From contig OX328132.1 in the NCBI GenBank assembly GCA_946811695.1, positions 94,469,534 to 94,533,533 of the forward strand: DNA of 64,000 bases. The letters are read 5' to 3'. Of the stretch, positions 51,401-61,384 are shown in pieces. The number at the start of each line of letters is the position of its first letter. The first letter of the stretch is position 1. Origin of the DNA: Gonocerus acuteangulatus. Its lineage: Eukaryota; Arthropoda; Insecta; Hemiptera; Coreidae. Under the pieces are notes generated by a model that saw only the letters and a list, made by a program, of their open reading frames with translations, searched no databases and was not told the DNA's origin. The translations under genes and the position numbers were made by a program.

Positions 51401-52317
51401 CCGAATGATTCCATTTTTAGCTTTATTTTTATATCCCAGGTTGATTTTAATATGGGGACATTTAATAAACAATTTTATGTTCTCTTTTGATGTTTCTTCT
51501 ATTAAGATATTTTTTTTAAATAAATAGTTTAAAATAAAATCTTCAACAGTTGTTAAGTCTGTCTAAAATTTTTGTTTCATTTTTCTTAAATAAGTGGTTT
51601 AAAATATAATTTTCGGCGGAAGTGAATACGTTATTGTTTAATTTTGTTGTCGTTTTATTTATTTTGAATAAATTATTGAAAATATAAATTTTATCGGAAG
51701 TAAATAGCTCGTTGGACGCAGAAGTTATTTTAGGACTACTTTGATCATTTATTATTAAAGGAACTGGTTTAATATCACGGATTATAAGAGGAGCAGGTTT
51801 TATTTCACGGAGCGTCATTATGGCCCCTAATTTTTCTGATTCTGATTTTAGATTTTCTATTATTTCATTTTTATATTTTTCGGATTCTGATTTTTGGTTT
51901 TCTATTAATTCATTTTTTAAATTTAACATTTGGGCCATCATTTGTTTGAGCATTGCTTCAATATTTTTTACCCCCTGGGCAAAACTTCTATTACCTTCGT
52001 TATGTTCCATATTGTTAAAATAAGTAATTTTAATATAAAAAAATTATAAATATGTTCCAAAAATTAATAAATCAAAAATAACATATAAAAAGATACAGAA
52101 ATAAATATATAGAATTATATCTATCATTAGCACATCTTTCAAAATTGCCATCACATTTCCCAACATTGATCCAATAATGTGGTCGTTGAAAAAATTGTCA
52201 AGCTGACAAAACAAATATATAAAAATAAAAAAAATAATTTAATAAACATCACAGCCAAAAATAAAATATTTGCTAAAAATTTAATATCACTCAAAAATTT
52301 TATTTTTATTTTTAGGT
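51400..52317 (-). other. AT-rich minus-strand coding relic of unknown family
   Basis: On the minus strand a hydrophobic reading frame lies at about 52207-52045, with a stretch such as ILYIYFCIFLYVIFDLLIF. It is followed after about 35 bp by a 155-codon ORF, and then, with a frame change near 51550, by a further homologous stretch to about 51330. The block is bounded on the right by HINE interior at 52318. The gene order suggests a small inserted element or integrated mobile DNA. No terminal repeats were identified. Confidence 0.4.
51543..52010 (-). CDS. 155-residue ORF with coiled coil and internal repeats, unknown
   Basis: Residues 1-70 are Lys/Glu-rich and predicted coiled coil, with a direct repeat of the form NELIENQKSESEK and NEIIENLKSESEK. 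Residues 72-90 repeat LREIKPAPLI and IRDIKPVPLI. The C-terminal half has a repeated motif FTS-x-x-x-Y-I-x-N-x-LFK (twice), and a third unit, EDFILNYLFKKN, lies in the next frame beyond the stop. The last unit and its continuation are out of frame, so the gene is probably truncated. I do not recognise the family. Confidence 0.4.
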   Translation of the reverse strand: MEHNEGNRSFAQGVKNIEAMLKQMMAQMLNLKNELIENQKSESEKYKNEIIENLKSESEKLGAIMTLREIKPAPLIIRDIKPVPLIINDQSSPKITSASNELFTSDKIYIFNNLFKINKTTTKLNNNVFTSAENYILNHLFKKNETKILDRLNNC

Positions 52318-53237
52318 AGTTGGTTTACCTTATTTGAACGGTTCTTTTTGTCTGTTACCCTTCGTTTTTTTCATTGCTTGTAATTTTTTTAATTGATTAT
52401 AGGACAAAAATGTATTTGGGAATAAAACAGGATATATAAAATTAGAAACAATATTTCGTTATTAGAAATAGATCTTTCCGAGCGGAATGCCGTGTGAATA
52501 TTTTTGTCTCTGTATGCGTCAGTTTTTAATTAGTTTTTTTTTTTTCTCAAAAGAACAACTAATTAAGTTCAGTTTTTAATTAGTTGTCTTTTTGCCTTAG
52601 TTTTTAATTAGTTGATGTTATTTTAATTGCACTTTTTTTCCCTTAAAACATGAGAAGAATGTTAGTATTTTGAATTGACTTATAGAGCCTTGCTGGATGG
52701 ACGAGGGAGTCCCAGATCTTTACCTTTGGAGGCTAGTCTGATTTATTGCACTCTATAAATCAAGAAGCATCCTAGGAGAGCTGACAGCTATTTTACCGAG
52801 GTCCCATGTCTTTATGATTTTGATTACATTTGGAGTTAAGGAAGTATTCGAAAAGACAATTTTTTATTAAAACATGAAAAGTTTTGGGATCTTCGTATTT
52901 TAAATTGAATTTAACACTAATATGAGAATTTTGGTATTTTTAATTGCATTTAACACTAAAATGAATATCTTAGTAAAGAAAGTTAAGTAAATTAGAAACA
53001 TATTTGTAATAGTATCTTCCTAGAGAGAACTTTGAGATGGCGGAAGGAGTAATTTCCGCTTAGGATACCTTTTCCCGTGTTTTGTAGACAATCTTGCTTT
53101 TCTTTGAGATTTCATTGGAATAGGTGTTTCACGATTGATCTAAACAAAGTAATAACTGTTTCTATTCTATGTCTTCAAAATGACACTAGGAATATGAACG
53201 GAACCACGCTAAGATGATGCTGTTCCTGCGAGTTGGA
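52318..53237 (+). mobile_element. HINE 3' part, 5'-truncated
   Basis: Interior text (TTTGAACGGTTCTTTTTGTC) starts at the border of the minus-strand relic. The forward 3' terminus, with GGAACCACGCTAAGATGATG, hairpin and GTTGGAC, ends at 53237. It lies inside the RIM-BP intron. Confidence 0.6.
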
Positions 53238-54060
53238 CTTTTGTTTTTATCTCCTTGTTGCTCATAGTGTAAAAGTGTGATGTTCTCAAATATGTATCCA
53301 GATATGAGATGATGCTTGTTTTTTACAGGATGTTACCTTGGCGATATTTAAAAAAATTGGATGAGAATTACATGCAAAACAAATTCGAATTCGTTTGAGT
53401 GTTAAGATTAAATGTTTAGGCTATATGCATGAGGTATTATGCACTTTCCTTAGTATAGAAAGGTTTGTTAAACCAAATTAAATGCATGGGCAATATCTAA
53501 GAAGGCTTTAGTTTAGTGCAGTAATTTCATTACATCAAGATTAATTTATGTGGTATCAAGATCCTTAAGAATAGTTTCTCAATGGGGTGTGGTTTTAAAA
53601 ATGGAAAAGATTATCATCGACAAAAGCTAATAACTTGCAGGCCCTATAAAAATGAATTTTATATGGTTGAAAGATGATTATTTTTTAGTATGCTACATAT
53701 TTGAAGCATTACATTTCTAACTAGATCAAATCCAATCTATTTCTTCTGTTTACAAAATTTTACCTTAAAATAAGCATTGGATTATTTAAATCATGGTTTC
53801 TTGGTTGATAAATCATTAAAACATAATTTGAAACAAAACAAATAATTATAAAAATGAAATATTTTCTTACCAGGGAAAAATGTTGTTTTAAGGCTTTCTT
53901 AAAATTAACATTTTACTTAATTTTAAAAAATAAATAACATGTATAAGTGCAGAATTTATTAATCTTGAAAATATTAACTAATCTACATTAACCAATTTCC
54001 TAAAAAAAAATATTAAAATTAATTATATTAGCTTTCTTGCATTGTGTGTCACTTGGGTCT
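53238..54060. other. RIM-BP intron, no feature recognised
   Basis: AT-rich intronic DNA. No coding region or repeat ends seen. Confidence 0.4.
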
Positions 54061-54310
54061 GCAAAAAGAAGCACTTTATTTTTCTTTTTTTGTTCTATTT
54101 AATTTAATAATTTTTCCTTTCATGTTTTGTAGCCTGAATGCTATAACTCCAGGGCCTATTTCAATGTCATGTATGGGTGATAGGGATGATGAGCAGACCC
54201 AATTATGATGCATGATTCTAATGGCCCCTGAAGAGGCCACAAAATAAGTAAGGCAAAAATTGTTAAATTAAATTAGAACAAAAAAAGAAAAAGGATGTGA
54301 TGCTTTGAGT
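54061..54310. repeat. Decayed fold-back element with hammerhead-like remnant
   Basis: The arms (about 54071-54138 and 54254-54301) are inverted copies around TTTTTTTGTTCTA-TTTAATTTAA. The right arm has CCCCTGAAGAGGCCAC, like the start of a hammerhead, but GAAAC is not recognisable. It is probably an old member of the group at 46437 and 57645. Confidence 0.5.
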
Positions 54311-54506
54311 TGACCTGAGCAGTATTAAGTGAAAGAAAATTGAATGTACTTAATTGGGTCAGAAAAATGTATTAGATAAAAACATTAACCTTATTGTAGA
54401 ATACAGATGAGGTCGTTGTCCATGGAGGTTACCAGATCCGAGGCAGTTAGGGTTTGGCCTCAATACTTGAATAAAAACAGATTTTTTTAAAAATGAGTTT
54501 TATATA

Positions 54507-54929
54507 CAGTAAACTTCCTTTAATGTGGCACGTTCGAGACTTGAGCATACCGGATTATCGATTATTCCGGATTATCGGATGCATGTAGAAAAAATGGATA
54601 GAGGTGGAAATTAAACAAAAAGTAGACTATAAGACTAGTACATATTTCATGTAAAATTACTAAAATAAAATTTCACGCTGTTAGAATTATACTACTTCAG
54701 CCGAAAGCTATTTACTGAACTGGCAACAATTACGTATTTGATCACAGAGAGGGTTTCCGGGAATTTATCTACGATACCGTCAGGCACCACGGGTTTGTTG
54801 GGGTGGGGATTTCACGGAATTGATGCATTGAGAAGAGGCGCATTTTTGATGTTTGGCCTTGACACTCCTGCCGTCCCGGATTATCAAGCCTACTGGACCA
54901 TAGGATGCCGGATTAGAGGAAGTTTACAG
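54507..54929. mobile_element. pogo/Tigger-like MITE
   Basis: The left terminus CAGTAAACTTCCTTTAAT and the right terminus (ATTAGAGGAAGTTTACAG) are inverted repeats flanked by TA (54505-54506, 54930-54931). Repeated CCGGATTATCGG-type text is typical of pogo-derived MITEs. The open frame across it is incidental. Confidence 0.75.
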
Positions 54930-55234
54930 TACTTTCAGCTTGATTTATCGGCGCACAGCCTCATCCAAAGATATAAAAAAAAGTGCTTTTATTATTTATA
55001 GGAAAATCTCTTCAATCTTATTTTATTAGAACAGTATTTCATTCATAATAATGTGTAAAATCCATGAACCTAAAAGAGAAACATTAATATTCATTTACAA
55101 CCAACTTTGAAAGTTTGATCTAAATGGCATGCTTCATTAATTTTTAATTAAAGTTGGGGATTAATTTTAAGAACATTATGTATTATTAATAGTTTAGCAA
55201 GGACTAAAGGTCTTATTAAAATTTTATTTCTCAG

Positions 55235-55393
55235 TAGCATCCTCAGCAACAGTTCTACCTCCTGCTCCTTTGACTGACGCAATGCATGCTCATACCCAAA
55301 CAAACATTGGCTCGGAAATAGACTCTATTATGGAAAAAATTGACCAGGACAATAAAATCTTAGCGGAGCTTGATAAAACAAGATATACAATTG
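55235..55393 (+). CDS. RIMBP: RIM-binding protein, exon D
   Basis: A 159-nt exon, phase 1 to phase 1, between TTATTTCTCAG and GTGAGAAAT. It reads a Pro/Ala-rich start, then EIDSIMEKIDQDNKILAEL and DKTRYTI. The E-Q/D-D-N-x-x-L-A-E-L-D-x-x-R-x-T motif lies just N-terminal to the first SH3 domain of RIM-BPs. The following SH3 exon is not found before 64000, so the gene should continue beyond the window. Confidence 0.78.
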
Positions 55394-56308
55394 GTGAGAA
55401 ATATAGAAACGTTATCCTTATTAATTTTATCCTTATGCAAAGTGTATAAATAATAACTGTTATTGCTACTAAGTGAAATGCTAAATATAGAATGACTGCT
55501 TTCAGTCAACCCTACTTACTTTTATTAATTCGGCTTATAACATTTGAAAATGTGGTAAATGATAAGTGTCTTTGGGATGATTGAACATATCATTCAGTGC
55601 ACAATTAATTTTGGACCATAAATAAATCTCTCATAATTTGTCTTTCTTTTGTTTTTTTGTCTCAATTTCTTATAAAATATATTACTACATTGGTTACGAG
55701 TCCGTTTTAGCAATGACAATGGATATTTGTAGAAGTTGTCACCAATTGCCAATTACGTGACCTGACCAATTTAATTTAAACCCAAAGACGATGCACTGAC
55801 ATTGGCTTAACCTTCACTGTTATTATAAGGCCACTGTAAACACACACACACAACACTCACTCTAAAATAATATACCTTCAATCACAAAACAGCTGTAGAA
55901 TTCATTAATTTTCTAAATTAGTTAAGGCCATTTTTTGATATTTTCGAATCCCTCTTAACTTGCTCTCCCCAATTTGCTCCAAGGTAAACACAACTTTGCA
56001 CATCTTCAGGAGTATTCTGAAATAAATGAGTTGTGAATTTTAAAGGGGTATTCTTTTAAAATAACAATATAATAATTTTGTTTAGAGCCTTCTGCTCAAA
56101 TTGAGGAACATAAATATGCTTTAGCTCTACCCGACAAACCTATGTAACGTACTAAAATACAGTCTTCTTTTTCGTACATGGGCACCCCGCCAGAGCAAAC
56201 GCCAGCGGACACTTTTCTGTGACACTTTTTTGTAATGCTTTTTTTTGGTTTAGTCATTGCTAAAGCATATTTATGCTAATATACTATATTTATTTCTTAT
56301 GATATATA
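55394..56308. other. Downstream intron, no feature recognised
   Basis: AT-rich. A (CA)n short tract lies at about 55840-55851. Nothing that could be an SH3-coding exon was seen. Confidence 0.4.
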
Positions 56309-56436
56309 TTGGGATGGGGAATAAGTTATTAGTGTTTTTATATTTTTATTTGTTTTACAACCATTGTAAAAAGCAGCTCGGGACGTTTGCACCGTATAGG
56401 GAGAAGGTTTCAGAGGTGAATAGACAGCACGGAAAC

Positions 56437-56691
56437 CATGGGCGTATATGAGGGGGCTGCAGCCCCCCCCCCCAAAAAAAAATTTGTTTTCATCTGTAAA
56501 AATGTTTCATAAAAACCTCAAAAATAAATTAAATAAGTTCACTAAGTTCAGATTTTTTTGGGGGGGGGGGGGTGTAATAGCATTTTAGTTGGCTAATTAT
56601 TCCAAGTTCATGGTTGTTCGTATTCCATACCCTTCAAATTCCCCGGTGCTCCCAGCCCCCCTCCCCAAAATTATTTCCTATATACATCCCT
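56437..56691. mobile_element. Third copy of the GGGCGTATAT MITE, inside the mariner relic
   Basis: The left end CATGGGCGTATATGAGGGGG is intact, with G-runs and C-runs just inside both ends; the right end is decayed. The flanking 8-mers ACGGAAAC and ATAGAAAC agree at six of eight positions. It splits the mariner frame, since homologous codons continue on both sides. Confidence 0.65.
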
Positions 56692-56852
56692 AATAGAAAC
56701 GGTTTGCAAGATTCAAGAATGGCGATTTTAACGTTGACGACACACTCTGCAGCCGAAGACCTAAATTTGACAAAGAGCCCATCAAAGCACTTTTAAAGGA
56801 GGATGGTCACCAAACAAGTCGTGAATTGGCCAAAAAAATTCACTGTGATCCT
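56692..56852 (+). pseudogene. mariner transposase N-terminal relic (+ strand)
   Basis: Frame KRFARFKNGDFNVDD and then EPIKALLKEDGHQTSREL corresponds to the first helix-turn-helix and linker of mariner transposases (W-x-x-x-F-x-x-G-D-F-x-x-x-D). The upstream part before the MITE reads AARDVCTV with stops. Only the DNA-binding half remains. Confidence 0.7.
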
Positions 56853-56948
56853 TTTTGAAAAAAGGAACGGTGAATCCCGCCATACATCACAAATCATTAT
56901 ATGATCAGTTCACTTTTCAAGCAATTCACAATTTTGTTGGTAGCCATC

Positions 56949-57230
56949 CTACTTCAAAAGTGCTTTGAGGGGCTCTTTGGCAAATTCAGGTAGTCCGCAG
57001 TGGTGCATGTCATTGACATTAAAATCGCCTTTCTTGAATCTTGTAAACCATTTCCATGCTGTAGATTCACCCATGAAATCTTCTCTGTATACATTGCAAA
57101 TGTATGGAGCTTCTTCAGAAGCGGTTTGGCCTCTATGAAAAGCCAACAAGAGCAGACGTTGAAAATGTTTTGTTTTTTTTTTTTTCACATCCTGGTTATG
57201 CCTGAGAAGAAATACAAAATTAAATGACAT
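56949..57230 (-). pseudogene. mariner transposase N-terminal relic (- strand)
   Basis: A 93-codon frame includes HFQRLLLLAFHRGQTASE, ICNVYREDF and WFTRFKKGDFNVND. It is homologous to the + relic at 56692-56852 but in opposite orientation. The catalytic domain is absent. Confidence 0.75.
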
Positions 57231-57745
57231 AAAAAGATGATAAGCACAGTTTTGTAGAGCAGAAAGAGCTCTATCAAATGAATATTATACACATTGTCAA
57301 ACATAACAAAAGCATTATAAAACAAATACAAATATAAAAACGTTATGAACTTATTCCCCAACCCAATGCCATATTTATTTTTTTATATAAGTTATTTGAA
57401 CTAGATGGTATTTGCTTAGCAAGACACACTGGCTACAGTTAAAAAACCCAACAAGCCCAATTACAGAAGGCAACAATTATACATATATCCATAATTGCTT
57501 CTTATAATTATAAAGTAATTCCAAACAATGAGCAGACCATTCAGCAGTTTTATCTTAATTTGTATTTGAACTTATTAAATTCAAATAGAATGAATAAATT
57601 GTCTCTAAATGAGACACAAATATTAGAAAAATAAAATGAAACACATTGAGAGGAGATCATTGACCGTATGCAAGGTAGGGATTGTCGGGGTTCGGTCACT
57701 GCTACTTAATAAAACTACATTTTATCATAAAAATGGATTTATTGT

Positions 57746-57784
57746 GCCGACGTTTCGGCTTGAACTTCAAGCCTTCATCAGGGC
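57746..57784 (-). ncRNA. Hammerhead ribozyme motif, left arm
   Basis: Minus strand: GCC-CTGATGA, stem-loop GGCTTGAA with TTCAAGCC, GAAACGTC, GGC. All hammerhead core residues are present. Identical core to 32273-32311. Confidence 0.72.
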
Positions 57785-57826
57785 TCGGTTTGTTCATCAG
57801 GGCTCGGTTTCTTCTCAACAAACCGA

Positions 57827-57866
57827 GCCCTGATGAAGGCTTGAAGTTCAAGCCGAAACGTCGGCA
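57827..57866 (+). ncRNA. Hammerhead ribozyme motif, right arm
   Basis: CTGATGA at 57830-57836, stem II, GAAACGTC at 57855-57862, then GGC closing stem I with GCC. It is on the + strand, the sense of RIM-BP if the gene extends this far. Confidence 0.72.
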
Positions 57867-57953
57867 CAATAAAACCATTTTTATGATAAAATGTAGTTTT
57901 ATTAAGTAGCAGTGACCGAACCCCGACAATCCCTAACTTGTAAAATGAAACAC

Positions 57954-58250
57954 TTTTAGTACTCTCTCAATGAAAAATATCAAATGACTGAAATGATCTC
58001 CTTGTTAATTAGTAACAATAATAACAACATTTGTTTATTTAATTACATTTAATTTTAGAGGCAATATTAAACATATCGGAATCAAATTTATATCTAGATT
58101 TTTTTTTTAAATTCTCAAATGTATACTGCAATGCATGCTAATTAGGTTTTCAGATAAGTGAAATATTTACAAATTTAATGTTTTTAAAAACTTTAGTTTT
58201 TTTATAAGCCTATAAAATGTCAGGTCTATATGTTTGTCAAATTTAAATTT

Positions 58251-58301
<51 letters not shown>

Positions 58302-59538
58302 TGTGTATAGATGTATTGACTGTCATTGGTCAATCATTAGCTCTAGTTTTAAATATTGTTATTCATTATTATGAAACATTGTTATTTTAAAACATCTTAA
58401 GTACACCATTGCTACCTGCATTACTAAACATTATTTGTGTACTGGTTCTTTAATTAAATAATATTCATTAAGTACTTTCACAGAAAATCATAGGCATAAC
58501 ACTGATCCAGACAAAAAAAGAGAACTGCATATTTTTGCGTACGATTAGCTTGAAATCAAAGTAAAAATAATTTTCTCAATCACAAATTTGAAATAACTTA
58601 AACTTTTATGTGTTATATTTTTAGTTAAAACAAAATATTTTTAATTCATGTACCTGATTTTATTAAGTTTAATTGGCTTTAAACTGGCTGCACCTACATG
58701 GATAAATTTTTAATAGTTTTTACATTTATGTTCTTCTTTATCCGCCCTCTTCTGTGAAAACTCATCTGCAACTAGTATTTTCTCATAGAATCTATTTATT
58801 TTCAGTATACATTTTTTGTCATTTAAGATAATTTCTAATGGAACCTTTTCTTGTCTTCATTTGAAACTGCTAACTAGACTAAAGGGAATTCGAATCGATA
58901 TTTGACAGGAAGGAACAAATTTATTGTATCATGCATTACTTCAAGATATATAAGAAATTAATTATTTAGCAATTTGTGTACTTTATTCAGTTATTGTTTC
59001 TCAAACCACACAAATTTTCAAATGCAACCCAATCTCCTTCAAATGTGATCCTAATTTAACCATATTATAGTCAACAAGGTATACATTCCTGTGTCTATAT
59101 TAGTCTTTAATAGCCTTAGATTTTAAATGAAACCATTCTTTTCTGACTAATTTCTCGAGAAAAGATTCACACTGGGTGCTTAAATACACAATATTAATTT
59201 TGAAACTATAGCCTTTTTACAACTTCAATTGTTTTAAATATTAATCATGAAAGAAATAATAAATACTCAAAAAACACAAAGTATTAAAAACATCAATGAT
59301 ACTCTTACAATTTAAAACAATAACTGCCTGGTGAAGCCTTTATGCCTTCAGATTCAATTTCAGCACACCTCAAGGAAGCAAAATGTTGATAATGAAATGA
59401 TGGTGGAACAGGTTAATTAGTAAGTTTGACTAGATAGATAAATAAATTTGTGTATTATTACTTTTAATACATAAGTATTTACAGCAAGAGTTTTCCCCTA
59501 AAAAAATAGTACATTCTAGATTAAAAAAATAAAATAAA
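57954..59538. other. AT-rich non-coding DNA with a (TA)n tract
   Basis: (TA)n at 58252-58294. No other feature was recognised. Confidence 0.45.
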
Positions 59539-59549
59539 TACAAATTATT

Positions 59550-59737
59550 TTTAATTAATTTATTTATTTTTTTACGGCACTTCGACACCTAGGCCATTAG
59601 CACCGACCTCCAGGGTGCAGTGAGCAATTTTCCCAGCGAGCCATGGCATCAGAAAATTCCTGCCGCCAGTGGGAATCGAACCCACCATCTCCCGCTTATG
59701 AATCTAAGGTGCTAGCCACTAGACCACGGGAGACCCC
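59550..59737 (-). mobile_element. tRNA-derived SINE
   Basis: The head GGGGTCTCCCGTGGTCTA and B box are seen on the minus strand. The tail is T-rich and impure. Target duplication TACAAATTATT at 59539-59549 and 59738-59748 is exact. Confidence 0.85.
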
Positions 59738-59748
59738 TACAAATTATT

Positions 59749-60130
59749 GTAAATAATTTGTCAAAAATGTATTTAAAAGGGGGCAAAATACTAGCTCCTC
59801 AACTAATTATTTTTTTTTATGTAATGAGACAAAAAAAAATTAATTCAAATGATGTCTAATATTATATATCAATTATTGTGCATAAGCTGCTGAGGCCATG
59901 AGCACACATGATGTCTAATAAAAACTAAAATAAACTATAAAAATATATAATTTAAAATAATGTCTATTGTTATAATAAAAATGCCTTAAATCCAATAAAA
60001 AAAATAATAAATAAATAAAAAAATTATAACTTCAAAATAAAAGCTATAACCATAATATAAATAATATAACTACCCAAATAATATTCTCCTGTCCATAAAT
60101 TTTATCAGGTTTTCTTCAATACAGGTTACA
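59749..60130. other. AT-rich non-coding DNA
   Basis: No feature recognised between the two SINEs. Confidence 0.4.
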
Positions 60131-60294
60131 GGGGTCTCCCGTGGTCTAGTGGCTAGTGCTTTAGATTCATAAGGGGGAGTTGGTGGGTTCTAACCCCACC
60201 GGCGGCAGGAATTTTCTCATCTCAGGGCTCGTTGAGAAAATTCCTCACTGCACCCCGGATGTCGGCACTAATGGCCCAGATTTGTTGATGCGCC

Positions 60295-60329
<35 letters not shown>
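60131..60329 (+). mobile_element. tRNA-derived SINE
   Basis: GGGGTCTCCCGTGGTCTAGT at the start, a degraded B box (GGGTTCTAACCCC), A tail of about 30 nt. Flanks share ATACAGGTT, a likely target duplication. Confidence 0.8.
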
Positions 60330-60333
<4 letters not shown>

Positions 60334-60430
60334 GGTTTCAATATATCTCAATATTTATCTTTATAAACCCAAGAAAGAACTAATTGACCATTTCTCCAAA
60401 CAAATAATACTTATGTAACACTAAAGCAAG

Positions 60431-60694
60431 ACTCCAGAGAATGTTGTCAGAAAAGGTAACATCAAAAGCATTGCTGACTTGGCATCATTGGTACTGAGTC
60501 CACTCGATGTAGTTACATATGATAAAGAAAGTTTGAATGATCATTTTAACAGGATTTAACTAGATAATCAAGCAATGAAAACCAAAATGACAGAGTTGCT
60601 TACTGATTTGAATATGTGGCATAAAACCCAAAAACAACTGAAGTCCTATCAGCGGAGCATCAGTCAGCTGGTAGTTGAAAAGTGTCAATGAAAG
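60431..60694 (+). pseudogene. Coiled-coil protein fragment with one stop, unknown
   Basis: One frame reads TPENVVRKGNIKSIADLASL, VLSPLDVVTYDKESLNDHF, an in-frame stop, then MKTKMTELLTDLNMWHKTQ and QRSISQLVVEKCQ. It has protein-like composition over about 86 codons in an otherwise AT-rich region, and ends at a stop at 60692. It could be a processed pseudogene or a transposon-borne piece. No splice pair that rescues the stop was found. Confidence 0.4.
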
Positions 60695-61095
60695 GAATTG
60701 ACATCAGAAATTAATCATAGATAATATCCAAATACTGTACATAAATAACTCTAAAATTGAAAATTTCATAAAAAGAGAAAATTAAAATTTGTTTTTATTT
60801 ATCAAAGAAACCCACCGCTTTTAATACGGTTTTGAATGTATAGATGATAGTTAAAAGTATCTGATCTAAACAAAAATCAGCTATCATTATTGTCCAATTT
60901 TTAGGTTATTTTGTCAAAACTGATTTATTACATTAGCACCCTCCCATAAAAAGAAGAGAATTCCTAGTATACAGCAATGAACCAATTTTGGCAAATTAAT
61001 TTCTTTCACAAATAAGACAAGATCTGCATTTTCAAGTGTGTAAATTAAAAAAATAATAATATTAATAGGAAAAGGCGAAATACCTCAAACCTATG
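60695..61095. other. AT-rich non-coding DNA
   Basis: No feature recognised. Confidence 0.4.
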
Positions 61096-61098
61096 TTA

Positions 61099-61340
61099 GG
61101 GTGCATTTACACCTGACAGTTATTGCAGGATATTTATGTCAGACAGTAATTGTGTCTAATGTAAACTGCAAACAATTTTGTCTGAGATATATATTTCTAT
61201 CACGAGCAATAAGGGTGTGTTTACATCTGACACTTCTCAGAGGAAATATATCTCAGATGTCGGATATATTAATTATGATAATTATCTATCTGACACCTGA
61301 GATATATTTCCTGCGAGAAGAGTCAGATGTAATCGCACCC
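61099..61340. mobile_element. PIF/Harbinger-like MITE
   Basis: Ends GGGTGCATTTACACCTGACA and the complement of GGGTGCGATTACATCTGAC, flanked by TTA (61096-61098, 61341-61343). A 3-bp TTA duplication fits PIF/Harbinger. An internal palindrome (about 61210-61340) repeats the same GTGTTTACATCTGACA motif, as if one copy sits inside another. Confidence 0.65.
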
Positions 61341-61384
61341 TTAGTAGTGGAATAATCTATTTAAAAAAAAAAACAGAAATGGAC

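Larger units (their letters stand above)
56309..57366. mobile_element. Inverted mariner fragments bounded by mariner-like terminal repeats
   Basis: The left end TTGGGATGGGGAATAAGTTA and the right end (complement TTGGGTTGGGGAATAAGTTC) are mariner-style terminal repeats that continue similar for about 60 bp. Between them two 5' transposase fragments face each other: a + relic at about 56369-56852 and a - relic at 56949-57230. A MITE interrupts the left one. Confidence 0.7.
57645..57940. mobile_element. Hammerhead-bearing fold-back element, intact ends
   Basis: A 296-bp inverted repeat flanked by a perfect 13-bp duplication TAAAATGAAACAC (57632-57644 and 57941-57953). The ends carry GGTTCGGTCACTGCTACTTA and its inverse, and each arm has a hammerhead. 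The centre has a local duplication of CATCAGGGCTCGGTTT. A duplication of 13-14 bp fits target-primed insertion such as Penelope-like elements more than cut-and-paste. Confidence 0.8.

Noticed and set aside
54738..55001. 87-codon + strand frame
   Set aside because: It spans the pogo-like MITE and its terminal repeat, so it is incidental.
61101..61355. 84-codon + strand frame
   Set aside because: It coincides with the Harbinger-like MITE and its palindrome.
55394..61384. First SH3 exon of RIM-BP
   Set aside because: I looked for an AL/ARYSY-type SH3 start with a phase-1 acceptor and found none. The exon is probably beyond the window.
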